Positions 16,431 through 25,688 of a stretch of 50,247 nt of DNA are shown one piece after another. Position 1 is the stretch's first letter. Each line of letters starts with the position of its first letter. The DNA lies in contig CAMNBU010000015.1 of the NCBI GenBank assembly GCA_946533395.1, positions 1 to 50,247 on the forward strand, in the 5' to 3' direction. Both the position numbers and the translations under genes were made by a program. A model generated the notes under the pieces. It was not told where the DNA came from, made no database searches, and was given only the letters and a program-made list of their open reading frames with translations. This DNA is from UBA4292 sp002395865 (GTDB lineage: Bacteria; Bacillota; Clostridia; Lachnospirales; Lachnospiraceae).

Positions 16431-16440
16431 AACATAAGCT

Positions 16441-16470
16441 TACCCGGGCCCTGATGGGCCCGGGTATTTT
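16441..16470. terminator. Bidirectional terminator between the PH-domain gene and the polC operon
   Basis: An 11-bp stem TACCCGGGCCC (16441-16451) with GGGCCCGGGTA (16456-16466) and loop TGAT is followed by TTTT on the plus strand. On the minus strand it directly follows the zinc-ribbon gene stop. Confidence 0.88.
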
Positions 16471-16717
16471 ACTGCCATTTTTTCTTCGGGCAGGCCGAGG
16501 ATACTGCGGCTGCCCTGAGTTCCACATAGCAGCCGCAGGCCAGACAGGTACCGCCCGATAACCTGTCGCATTCGCGGCAGATCGCAAGCCGGCGCGAGTA
16601 AAGGCTCTCATCGGCTCGCATTTCCGGCTTCATCCTCCCTATCTCCCGCAGAACAGTCTCATACATGCCGCGGTCAGCTTCGGCCAAAAGGCATTTTCTG
16701 CATATTCTCTGTTCCAT
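16469..16717 (-). CDS. Small zinc-ribbon protein, DUF6171-type
   Basis: 82 residues with three cysteine clusters: CRKC near the N-terminus, CRECDRLSGGTCLACGC in the middle, and C near the end before PKKKWQ. The spacing CxxC...CxxC...CxxCxC suggests a treble-clef or zinc-ribbon fold. It resembles the short DUF6171 proteins common in Lachnospiraceae. The ribosome site is a run of seven or eight Gs about 5 nt before the ATG, immediately after the polC stop, so it is co-transcribed with polC. No function is known. Confidence 0.7.
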   Translation of the reverse strand: MEQRICRKCLLAEADRGMYETVLREIGRMKPEMRADESLYSRRLAICRECDRLSGGTCLACGCYVELRAAAVSSACPKKKWQ

Positions 16718-16731
16718 AACCCCCCCCTGTA

Positions 16732-19700
16732 TCAGAGCAGTCCCAGATCCATAAACGTAAACTGGTTGTTCTCCGGAAGGTCTCCGAGTAGTCCAAGCTC
16801 GCCCATCTTGTCCGAGAGCGTCTGCGAAATCTTCGCCCTCTGGCGGATGTCCTCCCTCGAGATGAACGGTCCTGCCTTTGCGGCCTGCTCCATGCTGTCC
16901 GCGGCCTTGTCACCCATGCCGTCTATGGACGAGAAGCTCGGCATGATCTTCCCGTCGATTATCTGGAAGCGGTTAGCCTTCGCCCTGTAGATGTCTATGG
17001 GCATGAAATCGTATCCTCTCGCGAACATCTCCTGAACGATGCGCATATCCTTGAGCGTATCCTGCTCCTTGGCAGAAAGACTGTCCTTTCTGTTCCAGTA
17101 GTCGAGCAGCGTGCGGTTCAGCTTGTCATGTCCCATGCACATGAGCTCATATGAGAAGCCTGTCGCTCTTATGGAGAAGTAGGCTGTGTAGTACTCAAGC
17201 GGGTAGAACACCTTGCAGTATGCTATTCTCCACGCCATCATGACGTATGCCGCCGCATGCGCCTTTGGGAACATGTATTTTATCTTCTCGCATGACCAGA
17301 TGTACCAGTCGGGTACCTCATGGTCGATGAGATCCTGCTTCCACTGCGGCCATTTCGCGCTCTTTCCTCCCGCTACCTTGCCCTTTCTTACATCCTCCAT
17401 TATCTTGAAGGACTGCTCGGGCTCGACTCCCATACCGATCAGGTATGTCATGATATCGTCACGCGTACAGATGGCTGTCGCGATCGTAGCCTTTCCCTCG
17501 AGAATAAGCGTCTGCGCGTTTCCGAGCCATACATCCGTGCCGTGCGAGAGTCCCGATATCCTGACCAGATCCGAAAAATGCTGCGGCTTACAGTCAAGTA
17601 CCATCTGCATGGCGAAATCCGTTCCGAACTCCGGTATTCCCAGACATCCCAGCTTGCAGTTCGTCAGCTGGTCCGGTGTGATCTTCAGTGCTGAGGTATT
17701 CTGGAACAGACTCATGACCTCGGGGGAATCGAGAGGAAATGTCCTCGGATCCAGCCCGGTCAGATCCTGCAGCATCCTTATCATCGTGGGATCATCATGT
17801 CCCAGAATATCCAGCTTAAGAAGGTTCTGGTCGATCGAGTGGTAATCGAAATGTGTGGTGACTATCGCAGTCGTCTGATCGTTTGCGGGGTGCTGTACGG
17901 GTGTGAAGGTATTTATATCCTCACCCAGTGGAAGTACTATGATGCCTCCCGGATGCTGTCCGGTCGAGCGCCTCACTCCCACGCATCCTAAAACTATCCT
18001 GTTGATCTCGGCTGTTCTCTTCGACTGTCCCCTCTCCTCATAGTAGTTCTTTATATATCCGAACGCGGTCTTATCCTGCAGCGTCGCTATGGTGCCCGCC
18101 CTGAAGGTCTGTCCCGCACCGAAGATAACCTCGGTATACGCATGCGCCTTCGACTGGTACTCACCTGAGAAGTTGAGGTCTATATCGGGCTCCTTGTCGC
18201 CCTTGAAGCCCAGGAAGGTCTCAAAAGGTATGTCGAAGCCGTCCTTTTTAAGCGGCTGCCCGCACACGGGACATATCTTATCCGGCATATCGCAGCCCGC
18301 GGCTCCCGCGTACTTCTTCACATCCTCAGAGTCGAAATCGCTGTAGCGGCAGTTCTCGCAGTAGTAGTGGGGGCTCAACGGGTTTACCTCCGTGATACCT
18401 GACATGGTAGCCACGAATGAAGAGCCTACCGAGCCTCTCGAGCCGACCAGGTAGCCGTCCTCATTGGACTTTTTGACCAGCTTCTGGGCAATGATATACA
18501 TGACCGCGTAGCCGTTGCTTATTATGGAATTGAGCTCGCGCTCCAGTCTCTCACTCACTATCTCCGGCAGAGGATCGCCGTACTTGGCCTTCGCCGTCTT
18601 GTAGCACAGCTCACGCAGCGTCGTGTCCGAATTCGGTATGACGGGCGGACATTTATCGGGGCGCACAGGGGTTATGTAATCTATGCGGTCCGCGATCATA
18701 TTTGTATTGGTGACCACGACCTCATACGCCTTCTCCGGCCCCAGATACTCGAACTCCTCGAGCATCTCGTCGGTGGTCTTAAGATACAGCGGCGGTTGGT
18801 CGTCGGCATCCTTGAAGCCCTTGCCGGCCTGAAGTATCCTTCTGTAGACCTCGTCCTCGGGGTTGAGAAAATGCACATCACCCGTGGCCACGACCGGCTT
18901 ATTGAGACTTCTGCCCAGCTCGACCACGCGTCTGTTAAGGTCCTGAAGGTCTCCTACGGAGAACACCACCGGCTCCTTCTCCTTTAACAGGTACATATTG
19001 TTGCCTGTGGGCTGGATCTCGAGATAGTCGTAGAACTGCGCTATCTGCGATATCTCCTCCTCTGTCTCTCCCCTGAGTATCGCCTCCATCAGCTCGCCGC
19101 TCGCGCAGGCGCTGCCTACCAAAAGACCCTCGCGGTGCTTGACCAGCATGGACTTGGGTATCCTAGGGGTCTTTGCGAAATAGTCCAGATGCGACATGGA
19201 GATGAGCTTATACAGATTGATCCTTCCGACTGTGTTCTGCGCGAGTATGATCACATGGTTGCTGCGGAGCTTTTTGATGGTCTCCGCATCCACCTTTGCG
19301 AACTCCGCCAGCGCGTCCAGATCGTTTATGCCCTGCCGCGATGCCCTTGCGGCCAGCTCGATAAATATGCCGCCGCAGCATCTTGCGTCGTCCACGGCCC
19401 TGTGGTGGCTCTCGAGCTCCACGCCGAGGTCCTTTGCCACGACATCGAGCTTATAGCGCGACAGGTGCTTTAGCTGCGCTCTGGCCATACCTAAGGTATC
19501 TACATATGTCGGCAGAAACTCTTTGCCCATCACAGCCGCCTTCTGAGTCATGAAGGACATATCGAAGTCCGCGTTATGCGCCACCATCACGCAGCCCTCG
19601 CAAAAGAGCAGAAACTCAGGCAGCACCTCCTCGATGGTTCTCGCGGATGCCACCATGCCATCATTTATTCCTGTCAGCTTCTCTATGTGGGGCGGTATGG

Positions 19701-21228
19701 GTATCTGTGGATTCACAAAGCATCCGAAATCATCCACCACCTCACCGTTTTTGATCTTAACGGCACCGATCTCGATCACACGGTCATTGACCGGTGAGAA
19801 GCCGGTGGTCTCTATATCGAATGCCACAAATGTCGTGTCGGCAATGCTCTGTCCCGCGCTTCTGGTGACGGTCTTCTTCAGGTCATCGACCAGATATCCC
19901 TCGCAGCCGTATATCACCTTGAATGGATCGCCCTTTAACTTGCCCTCCATGAGGTGGAACGCGTCCGTAAAAGCGTGCACTACGCCGTGGTCGGTGATAG
20001 CCAGAGCCTTATGACCCCAACGCTTGGCAGTCATTATAAGATCTGCGGTATCTCCCACGGCATCCATCTCACTCATCTTGGTGTGGCAGTGAAGCTCGAC
20101 CCTCTTCACGGGTGCGTTGTCGGAGCGCTTTACCCTGAAATCCTCTCCCTTTCTGATGCCCACGCATGAATTGATGATGAAATCCTTGTCATACGAATCA
20201 AACTGGCATGAACCTTTAAGCTCTATGAACTCACCGATCTTGAAATCGTCCTCGAACTCGGCCTTGTACTCTCCCGCTATAAACAGCTTGCACATGATGG
20301 AATCGGTGTAGTCTGTGACTGCAAATATGGCCAGGACCCTTCCGGATCTGAGCTCTCGTGTCTCCATGGAGCATATCTGGCCGCGGACCACGACTGAGCC
20401 GAAATCGCCCTTGAGCTCCTCGATGGGCGTGTACTCCCTCTCGTCGAACTTTCTGCCGTAGATGTATCCCGGCTCATCCGTCTTCTTATAGTGTATGGGA
20501 GCCTGATTGTCCTCGCCCTTATCCTTGCCCCTGCGTGAAAGCTTTCCGCTCCTGACGCCCTTGCCTTCCTGCGGCTTATCCTGCGCGGGTGCGCTCTTCT
20601 CGGGCTGACTATCCTGTGAGGTCTCATCGTCCGTGAGCACGAAGGGTATATCCTCCTGCGCCTCGGGAGCGATGAGGTGCGCGCTCTCCTTTTCGGTGAA
20701 GCGTTTTTCAAACTCCTCGCTGTCCTTGTACTCTATCACCACAGGCGTATCGAAGCCGCATTTGTCCAGCATGATTCTGAAGAGATCCTTCTTTATGTCA
20801 TTCTCCTTCATGCGGGTAATGGGGGAATCGTAGGCCTTGATATGAAGAGAACCGTCCACCTCTGTCCAGTCCGAGTACATGAGCATACCGTACTCCTGGC
20901 TCGATATGGTGGACAGTTCCTCCATTATACTGTCCTTGTACTCCTTTATGAGCAGCTCCACCGAGTATCCCGCAGGCAGATTGAAATGCTCATGGACCAC
21001 TATGGCTACGTCCGAATCCGGGAAGATCTGTCTCTTTATCTCCTCCTCCAGACGTCTGACCATGTACCTGGGGATTATGTAATCGCTGACCATGCAGACA
21101 TTTATCTGCGAATGATCACCTGAATAGTATATCCTGCTGATATAAGAGTTGCCAAACATTTCCGCCGCCTGACGCGAAAGCTCAAGCGAGGGAAATGCCA
21201 TACGAAATTCCATATTTGTTCCTGCCAT
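16732..21228 (-). CDS. polC: DNA polymerase III alpha subunit, PolC type
   Basis: 1498 residues, a little longer than most PolC. It is the replicative polymerase of low-GC Gram-positives, with proofreading built in. Order: N-terminal domains, a charged linker (about 195-250), an OB domain, a PHP domain (HCHTKMSEMDAVGD near 378, TDHG) interrupted by a DEDDh exonuclease (FVAFDIETTGFSPVNDR near 466 and HNADFDMSF, HRAVDDA), the rest of PHP, then the polymerase with a zinc site (CENCRY...CPVCGQ) and the catalytic EPDIDLNFSGEYQ near 1016, and a C-terminal helix-hairpin-helix region. The AGGA ribosome site precedes the ATG. Its promoter is at 21275-21303. The zinc-ribbon gene follows after 14 nt. 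Confidence 0.97.
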   Translation of the reverse strand: MAGTNMEFRMAFPSLELSRQAAEMFGNSYISRIYYSGDHSQINVCMVSDYIIPRYMVRRLEEEIKRQIFPDSDVAIVVHEHFNLPAGYSVELLIKEYKDSIMEELSTISSQEYGMLMYSDWTEVDGSLHIKAYDSPITRMKENDIKKDLFRIMLDKCGFDTPVVIEYKDSEEFEKRFTEKESAHLIAPEAQEDIPFVLTDDETSQDSQPEKSAPAQDKPQEGKGVRSGKLSRRGKDKGEDNQAPIHYKKTDEPGYIYGRKFDEREYTPIEELKGDFGSVVVRGQICSMETRELRSGRVLAIFAVTDYTDSIMCKLFIAGEYKAEFEDDFKIGEFIELKGSCQFDSYDKDFIINSCVGIRKGEDFRVKRSDNAPVKRVELHCHTKMSEMDAVGDTADLIMTAKRWGHKALAITDHGVVHAFTDAFHLMEGKLKGDPFKVIYGCEGYLVDDLKKTVTRSAGQSIADTTFVAFDIETTGFSPVNDRVIEIGAVKIKNGEVVDDFGCFVNPQIPIPPHIEKLTGINDGMVASARTIEEVLPEFLLFCEGCVMVAHNADFDMSFMTQKAAVMGKEFLPTYVDTLGMARAQLKHLSRYKLDVVAKDLGVELESHHRAVDDARCCGGIFIELAARASRQGINDLDALAEFAKVDAETIKKLRSNHVIILAQNTVGRINLYKLISMSHLDYFAKTPRIPKSMLVKHREGLLVGSACASGELMEAILRGETEEEISQIAQFYDYLEIQPTGNNMYLLKEKEPVVFSVGDLQDLNRRVVELGRSLNKPVVATGDVHFLNPEDEVYRRILQAGKGFKDADDQPPLYLKTTDEMLEEFEYLGPEKAYEVVVTNTNMIADRIDYITPVRPDKCPPVIPNSDTTLRELCYKTAKAKYGDPLPEIVSERLERELNSIISNGYAVMYIIAQKLVKKSNEDGYLVGSRGSVGSSFVATMSGITEVNPLSPHYYCENCRYSDFDSEDVKKYAGAAGCDMPDKICPVCGQPLKKDGFDIPFETFLGFKGDKEPDIDLNFSGEYQSKAHAYTEVIFGAGQTFRAGTIATLQDKTAFGYIKNYYEERGQSKRTAEINRIVLGCVGVRRSTGQHPGGIIVLPLGEDINTFTPVQHPANDQTTAIVTTHFDYHSIDQNLLKLDILGHDDPTMIRMLQDLTGLDPRTFPLDSPEVMSLFQNTSALKITPDQLTNCKLGCLGIPEFGTDFAMQMVLDCKPQHFSDLVRISGLSHGTDVWLGNAQTLILEGKATIATAICTRDDIMTYLIGMGVEPEQSFKIMEDVRKGKVAGGKSAKWPQWKQDLIDHEVPDWYIWSCEKIKYMFPKAHAAAYVMMAWRIAYCKVFYPLEYYTAYFSIRATGFSYELMCMGHDKLNRTLLDYWNRKDSLSAKEQDTLKDMRIVQEMFARGYDFMPIDIYRAKANRFQIIDGKIMPSFSSIDGMGDKAADSMEQAAKAGPFISREDIRQRAKISQTLSDKMGELGLLGDLPENNQFTFMDLGLL

Positions 21229-21274
21229 CTTATCCTGTCTTTCTAACTGCTTCGTTTCATTGACTTTAGTCTCT

Positions 21275-21303
21275 ATAGTACACTATCGGACCGCTTTTCA
21301 CAA
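21275..21303 (-). promoter_or_regulatory. Promoter of polC
   Basis: Minus-strand -35 TTGTGA (21303-21298), 17-bp spacer, -10 TACTAT (21280-21275), about 45 bp before the polC ATG. Confidence 0.6.
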
Positions 21304-21331
21304 TGAATATCGTGTATTTTAAAAAAACACC

Positions 21332-21359
21332 TTGCAAAAGCAGGATTCTCTGCTACAAT
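21332..21359 (+). promoter_or_regulatory. Promoter of the ABC-F gene
   Basis: Plus-strand -35 TTGCAA (21332-21337), 16-bp spacer, -10 TACAAT (21354-21359), divergent from the polC promoter. Confidence 0.55.
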
Positions 21360-21417
21360 ATCGTGGGTCATGTTGTTTTACACAGCGGACAATGTCTGTC
21401 TGCGGAAAGGAAATGCT

Positions 21418-23055
21418 ATGATAAGTACAAGCGGTGTCACTCTCAGGCTCGGCAAGCGCGCACTGTTTGAGGATGTGAACATAAAATTTACCGAGGGCAA
21501 CTGCTACGGTCTCATCGGCGCAAACGGTGCCGGTAAATCCACATTTTTAAAGATACTCTCGGGCGAGCTCGAGCCCACGAACGGCTTCGTATCCATCACT
21601 CCCGGCCAGCGCCTTTCAGTCCTGGAGCAGGACCATTTCAAGTATGACGCGGAGACTGTCCTCAACACCGTCATGATGGGCAACGCAAGGCTCTTCGAAG
21701 TCATGCGCCTCAAGGACGAGATCTACGCCAAGGAGGAGTTCTCCGAGGAGGACGGCATAAAAGCAGCTGAGCTCGAGGAGGAGTTCAACAATATGAACGG
21801 CTGGGAGGCTGAGGCCGATGCCGCCGATCTCTTAAACGGTCTCGGCGTCGAGACCGAGCTCCACTGCAAGCTCATGGGCGACCTGAACGGCCCCGAGAAG
21901 GTGAAGGTACTTCTCGCGCGCGCCCTCTTTGGAAACCCCGACATCCTTCTGATGGACGAGCCCACGAACCACCTGGATCTGGCCGCCATCGCATGGCTGG
22001 AGGAGTTCCTCATCAATTTCAACAATACCGTCATCGTGGTCAGCCATGACAGATACTTCCTCAACAAGGTCTGCACACAGATCGCGGATATCGACTACTC
22101 CAAGATCCAGCTCTACGCAGGAAACTACGACTTCTGGTATGAGTCCAGCCAGCTGATGATCCGCCAGATGAAGGAGGCCAACAAGAAGAAGGAGGAGAAG
22201 ATCAAGGAGCTGCAGGAATTCATACAGCGTTTCTCCGCAAATGCCTCCAAATCCAAGCAGGCGACCTCCAGAAAGCGTGCCCTTGAAAAGATCGAGCTCG
22301 AGGAGATCAAGCCCAGCAGCCGAAAATATCCGTACATCGACTTCCGTCCCGACCGCGAGATCGGCAACGAGGTGCTCTTCGTAAAGAACATCTCGAAGAC
22401 CATTGACGGCAGGAAGGTGCTCGACGACGTGTCATTTACACTGGGACATGACGACAAGGTGGCATTCGTCGGAAGCGACGAGCTCGCAAAGACCACTCTC
22501 TTCAACATCATCATGGGTATCACAGAGCCGGACGAGGGAACGGTGAAGTGGGGCATCACCACTTCGCAGGCATATTTCCCTAAGGATAACTCCTCAGAGT
22601 TCGACAACGACCTCACTATAGCCGACTGGCTTCAGCAGTACTCTCCCGTGAAGGATATCACCTATGTTCGCGGCTTCCTCGGAAGAATGCTTTTTGCGGG
22701 CGAGGACGGCGTGAAAAAGGTCAGAGTCCTCTCCGGAGGCGAGAAGGTCCGCTGCATGCTCTCAAAGATGATGATCAGTGGAGCGAACTGTCTGGTATTC
22801 GATGAGCCCACCAACCACCTGGACATGGAATCGATCACCGCCCTCAACAACGGAATGATGAAGTTCCCCGGTGTTATACTCTTCTCATCGCGTGACCACC
22901 AGATCGTACAGACCACGGCCAACCGCATCATAGAATTCATCGGCGGCAAGATAATCGATAAGATCACGACCTACGACGAATACCTCGCAAGCGACGAGAT
23001 GGCCATGAAACGCCAGATCTTTTCGGTGCACGAGGACGACGAGAACGACAACTGA
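21418..23055 (+). CDS. ABC-F family ribosome-associated ATPase
   Basis: 545 residues from MISTSGVTLRL, with AAAGGA 6 nt upstream. Two ABC cassettes without membrane domains, joined by a charged linker (RQMKEANKKKEEKIKELQEF). First cassette: Walker A GANGAGKST, signature degenerate (LNGPEKVKVLLA), Walker B ILLMDEPTNHLD. Second: Walker A degenerate (SDELAKTTLF), signature LSGGEKVRCML intact, Walker B CLVFDEPTNHLD. ABC-F proteins bind the ribosomal E site and aid translation; some confer antibiotic resistance. The YkpA/YbiT-like type is the closest I recognise, and housekeeping is more likely than resistance. It is monocistronic. Confidence 0.88.
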   Translation: MISTSGVTLRLGKRALFEDVNIKFTEGNCYGLIGANGAGKSTFLKILSGELEPTNGFVSITPGQRLSVLEQDHFKYDAETVLNTVMMGNARLFEVMRLKDEIYAKEEFSEEDGIKAAELEEEFNNMNGWEAEADAADLLNGLGVETELHCKLMGDLNGPEKVKVLLARALFGNPDILLMDEPTNHLDLAAIAWLEEFLINFNNTVIVVSHDRYFLNKVCTQIADIDYSKIQLYAGNYDFWYESSQLMIRQMKEANKKKEEKIKELQEFIQRFSANASKSKQATSRKRALEKIELEEIKPSSRKYPYIDFRPDREIGNEVLFVKNISKTIDGRKVLDDVSFTLGHDDKVAFVGSDELAKTTLFNIIMGITEPDEGTVKWGITTSQAYFPKDNSSEFDNDLTIADWLQQYSPVKDITYVRGFLGRMLFAGEDGVKKVRVLSGGEKVRCMLSKMMISGANCLVFDEPTNHLDMESITALNNGMMKFPGVILFSSRDHQIVQTTANRIIEFIGGKIIDKITTYDEYLASDEMAMKRQIFSVHEDDENDN

Positions 23056-23077
23056 TCGCGTATACCATAATAACAAA

Positions 23078-23105
23078 GAGGCAGCCCCCAAAAAGGGACT
23101 GCCTC
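23078..23105. terminator. Terminator shared by the ABC-F gene and the LCP operon
   Basis: Stem GAGGCAGCCCC (23078-23088) with GGGACTGCCTC (23095-23105). On the minus strand the one mismatch becomes a T-G pair and the stem is followed by TTTGTTATTAT. It lies 22 nt after the ABC-F stop and 16 nt after the LCP stop. Confidence 0.8.
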
Positions 23106-23121
23106 ATATTTATGTTCTTTT

Positions 23122-24342
23122 TTAGTACAGTATCTGCTGAAGCAGACTTACGGTGTAGTTGAAGTCAGGCAGAAGGTTGTAGTTCTGCGATACGAAATGA
23201 CCGTCAAACGGCACTCTGTACTGCTCCAGCGGATATGAGAGATACGTGAGCACATTCAGTATCAGCGAGGTCATCTTGTCGCCCGGTATATTGTGGGTGA
23301 CCAGAGGAAGTGCAGTGTTCAGGAAGCTGTTGATGCTTCCTATATCCATGCCCTTCAGTTTCTGGAACATGAGCGTGAGCACCGTTCTCTGTCGCTGCGT
23401 TCTGGCGTAATCGGAGCCGACATACCTTATACGCATGTAAGCGACAGCCTGCATACCGTTGAGATGCAGCGATCCTTCCGATACATAGTATTCATTCGGA
23501 TTTAGGCCTACGCCTCTGCACATCTCGTTGATATAATTGTTGGCGACTCTGGCTTCATCAGCCGAAATGGAAAGATCCACGCCTCCGATGGCATCGATGA
23601 TCTCGATCATGCTGTAGAAGTTCACTCTCGCGTAGGCGTTCACGTTTACACGGAAGTTCTGCTCTATCGTCTGGCAAAGAAGCGGCCCTCCTCCTACTGC
23701 ATGCGCGGCATTCAGCTTTCTTGCGCCGTAGCCGGGGATATTTACATAGGTATCCCTCATGAAGGAGGTCATATAGATTCTCTGCTTCGCAGTATTGATA
23801 GTGAGCAGGATCATCGTATCCGAGTTGCCGTTCCAGTTCGAGCCCGCACGGTTATCGACACCTATCAGAAGGATGTTGTATACATCCGACGATGATGCTA
23901 TGGGCGTAGCCTGCTGTACCGAGGACTGCTGCTGCATGACGCTCGACTCCACGACCTTGGCCTGCTCCTCTATGGACGCTATTATATCGGGAGTCAGCTT
24001 GCTGAGGTCGATCTCGACCTGCTCCGTTCCGATGACCACTCCGGCCGCGTCAGTCACTTCCACTTGAGTGAAATACTGTTGGCTCTGAGCCTCCTGCTTA
24101 TCTATCTCGGCCAGAATGGAGCTGGCCACCTCGCGTGCAAGTGTCGTCTGGTCCTCATCGGCCTGATAATCCATCTTACCGATGTAATGCTGAATAAGGA
24201 AATATGCCGCTCCCGCCACTATAAGGCACACCACCGCGATCACGCAAAGTGTGATGAGTATCGCACGCATCACTCTGTTGGCTTTAGATCTCTTTTTTCT
24301 TTTTACGGTCGACTTTTTGACGGCCTTCTTCTTTTCTTCCAT
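23122..24342 (-). CDS. LytR-CpsA-Psr (LCP) family cell-wall glycopolymer ligase
   Basis: 406 residues. A strongly basic cytoplasmic start (KKSTVKRKKRSKANR) leads to one membrane helix (about 27-49), a coiled-coil-like external stalk with Gln-rich stretches (about 55-145), then the LCP domain: YNILLIGVDNRAG, SDTMILLTINTAKQRIYMTSFMRDTYVNIPG, RKLNAAHAVGGGPLL, NAYARVNFYSMIEIIDAIGGVDL, and QAVAYMRIRYVGSDYARTQRQRTVL near the end. These enzymes transfer teichoic acid or other glycopolymers from a lipid carrier to peptidoglycan; the conserved Asp/Arg residues for pyrophosphate lipid binding are present. Its ATG overlaps the NUDIX stop by one base (TAATG). It is the last gene of a four-gene operon. 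Confidence 0.92.
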   Translation of the reverse strand: MEEKKKAVKKSTVKRKKRSKANRVMRAILITLCVIAVVCLIVAGAAYFLIQHYIGKMDYQADEDQTTLAREVASSILAEIDKQEAQSQQYFTQVEVTDAAGVVIGTEQVEIDLSKLTPDIIASIEEQAKVVESSVMQQQSSVQQATPIASSSDVYNILLIGVDNRAGSNWNGNSDTMILLTINTAKQRIYMTSFMRDTYVNIPGYGARKLNAAHAVGGGPLLCQTIEQNFRVNVNAYARVNFYSMIEIIDAIGGVDLSISADEARVANNYINEMCRGVGLNPNEYYVSEGSLHLNGMQAVAYMRIRYVGSDYARTQRQRTVLTLMFQKLKGMDIGSINSFLNTALPLVTHNIPGDKMTSLILNVLTYLSYPLEQYRVPFDGHFVSQNYNLLPDFNYTVSLLQQILY

Positions 24343-24893
24343 TACCTACCTTGTCCTTTTTGAAGGTCGAAATACGCGAGCAGGGCAGCCACCGTCTTCG
24401 CGTCGGTTATCTGTCCGCCGTATATCATACCCTTTAATTCTTCCGCGGAGTATGCCTCTATATCCAGAAATTCCTCGTCATCAGGGTGTGCGTCTCCCTT
24501 TTTCAGGTTTTTCACAAGAAAAACTTCCGTGGTCTCGTTGCAGAAGGCAACCGCGGTCACTATCTTGAAAACAAACTGCACATCCTCGCGCGCCGCAGTG
24601 TAGCCTGTCTCCTCGGAAAGCTCCCTGAGCGCGGCCGAACATCCGTCCTCATCAGGGTCATCCTTGGCGCCTGCCGGTATCTCCAGACTGTATGCGTCGA
24701 TGGCCGGCCTGTACTGCCTCACCATAAGTATACGACCGTCTCCGCGAACCGCCACGACTCCCGCACCGCCTCCGTGTCCTATAAAATCCCACGAGGCCCT
24801 GCTTCCGTCAGGGAACTCCATCACATCCTCATACACGGTGAGGATGCTGCCCCGGTATCTTTTTATCCTGTCGACTCTTTTGATCTGCTCCAT
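24342..24893 (-). CDS. NUDIX hydrolase, ADP-ribose pyrophosphatase-like
   Basis: 183 residues from the ATG at 24893; a GTG five codons earlier would overlap the proC end. Neither start has a good ribosome site, so coupling to proC is likely. The NUDIX box is near residue 84: GAKDDPDEDGC then SAALRELSEETGY. The REx2EExG core is intact, but there are six instead of five residues between the first Gly and the first Glu. The upstream GGAGVVAVRGDGRILMVRQYRPAID and EIPAG fit the ADP-ribose/nucleoside diphosphate sugar pyrophosphatase type, which cleaves ADP-ribose to AMP and ribose-5-phosphate. Its final codons overlap the LCP start. Confidence 0.85.
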   Translation of the reverse strand: MEQIKRVDRIKRYRGSILTVYEDVMEFPDGSRASWDFIGHGGGAGVVAVRGDGRILMVRQYRPAIDAYSLEIPAGAKDDPDEDGCSAALRELSEETGYTAAREDVQFVFKIVTAVAFCNETTEVFLVKNLKKGDAHPDDEEFLDIEAYSAEELKGMIYGGQITDAKTVAALLAYFDLQKGQGR

Positions 24894-24898
24894 ATCAG

Positions 24899-25687
24899 TC
24901 AGCGGCACTTGTCATAGCACTTTTGTGTAGCCGCAAATACCGCCTTCCTGAAGCCGTTCTCCTCGAGTGCCGAAACTCCCGCGATAGTGGTTCCTCCGGG
25001 CGAGCAGACATCATCCTTGAGCTTTCCGGGGTGTTCACCCGTCTCTAGAACCATTTTGGCGGCTCCGAGAAGTGACTGCGCGCAGAATTCATATGCCATT
25101 TTTCTGGGCATTCCGCACTTTACCACGCTGTCGGCCAGAGCCTCGATAAACATATACGCGTATGCGGGAGAGCTTCCGCTCGCGCACACGACCGCGGGGA
25201 TAAGACTCTCGTCCACCTTCACGCACCTTCCGAAGGCGCCGAATATCTCACCTATCAGTGCCTTCTCGTCGTCCGTGAACTCCTTATCGTCGTACGCTAT
25301 ACCGGTCATTCCCTCTCCTACGAGTGCAGGGGTGTTCGGCATGGCTCTCACGATCCTGCGGTCGATGCCCAGCTTCTCCTTCAGCTGATCGATGCTCACG
25401 CCGGGAGCGAGGGAAATGATCACATTGTCCCTTTTAACGATGTCCTGGATATTCTTCAGAACCTTGGGATACACTACCGGCTTCACCGCGAGAACTATAT
25501 ACTTGCACTTGCTCGCAAGCTCTGCGTTCGAATCGCAGTACATCACACCGGTCTCTTTAAATATCTCCTTTGCGTGCTCCTCGTGAGCCACGGTAAAGAG
25601 CATATCCGTGACATCCGCCTTCTTGAGAAGGCCTCTCATCATGGCTGAGCCCATATTGCCCATGCCGATAAATCCGATCTTATCCAT
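24899..25687 (-). CDS. proC: Pyrroline-5-carboxylate reductase
   Basis: 262 residues, family-typical. It makes proline from pyrroline-5-carboxylate with NAD(P)H. The Rossmann start is KIGFIGMGNMGSAMMRGLL; IVLAVKPVVYPKVL and IVRAMPNTPALVGEGMTGIAY are the dinucleotide and substrate regions; the C-terminal dimerisation domain has the signature SGSSPAYAYMFIEALADSVVKCG and DDVCSPGGTTIAGVSALEENGFRKAV in pieces. It starts one base after the aminotransferase stop region (TGATATG), so the two are translated together. Confidence 0.95.
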   Translation of the reverse strand: MDKIGFIGMGNMGSAMMRGLLKKADVTDMLFTVAHEEHAKEIFKETGVMYCDSNAELASKCKYIVLAVKPVVYPKVLKNIQDIVKRDNVIISLAPGVSIDQLKEKLGIDRRIVRAMPNTPALVGEGMTGIAYDDKEFTDDEKALIGEIFGAFGRCVKVDESLIPAVVCASGSSPAYAYMFIEALADSVVKCGMPRKMAYEFCAQSLLGAAKMVLETGEHPGKLKDDVCSPGGTTIAGVSALEENGFRKAVFAATQKCYDKCR

Positions 25688-25688
25688 A

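Noticed and set aside
19135..20711. Long open frames antisense to polC
   Set aside because: They lie wholly inside a convincing polC frame, have no ribosome sites and give low-complexity Arg/Ser or Leu-rich products. They reflect codon bias on the opposite strand. The same applies to long antisense frames over clpB, rny, lon, the kinase and the tip adhesin.
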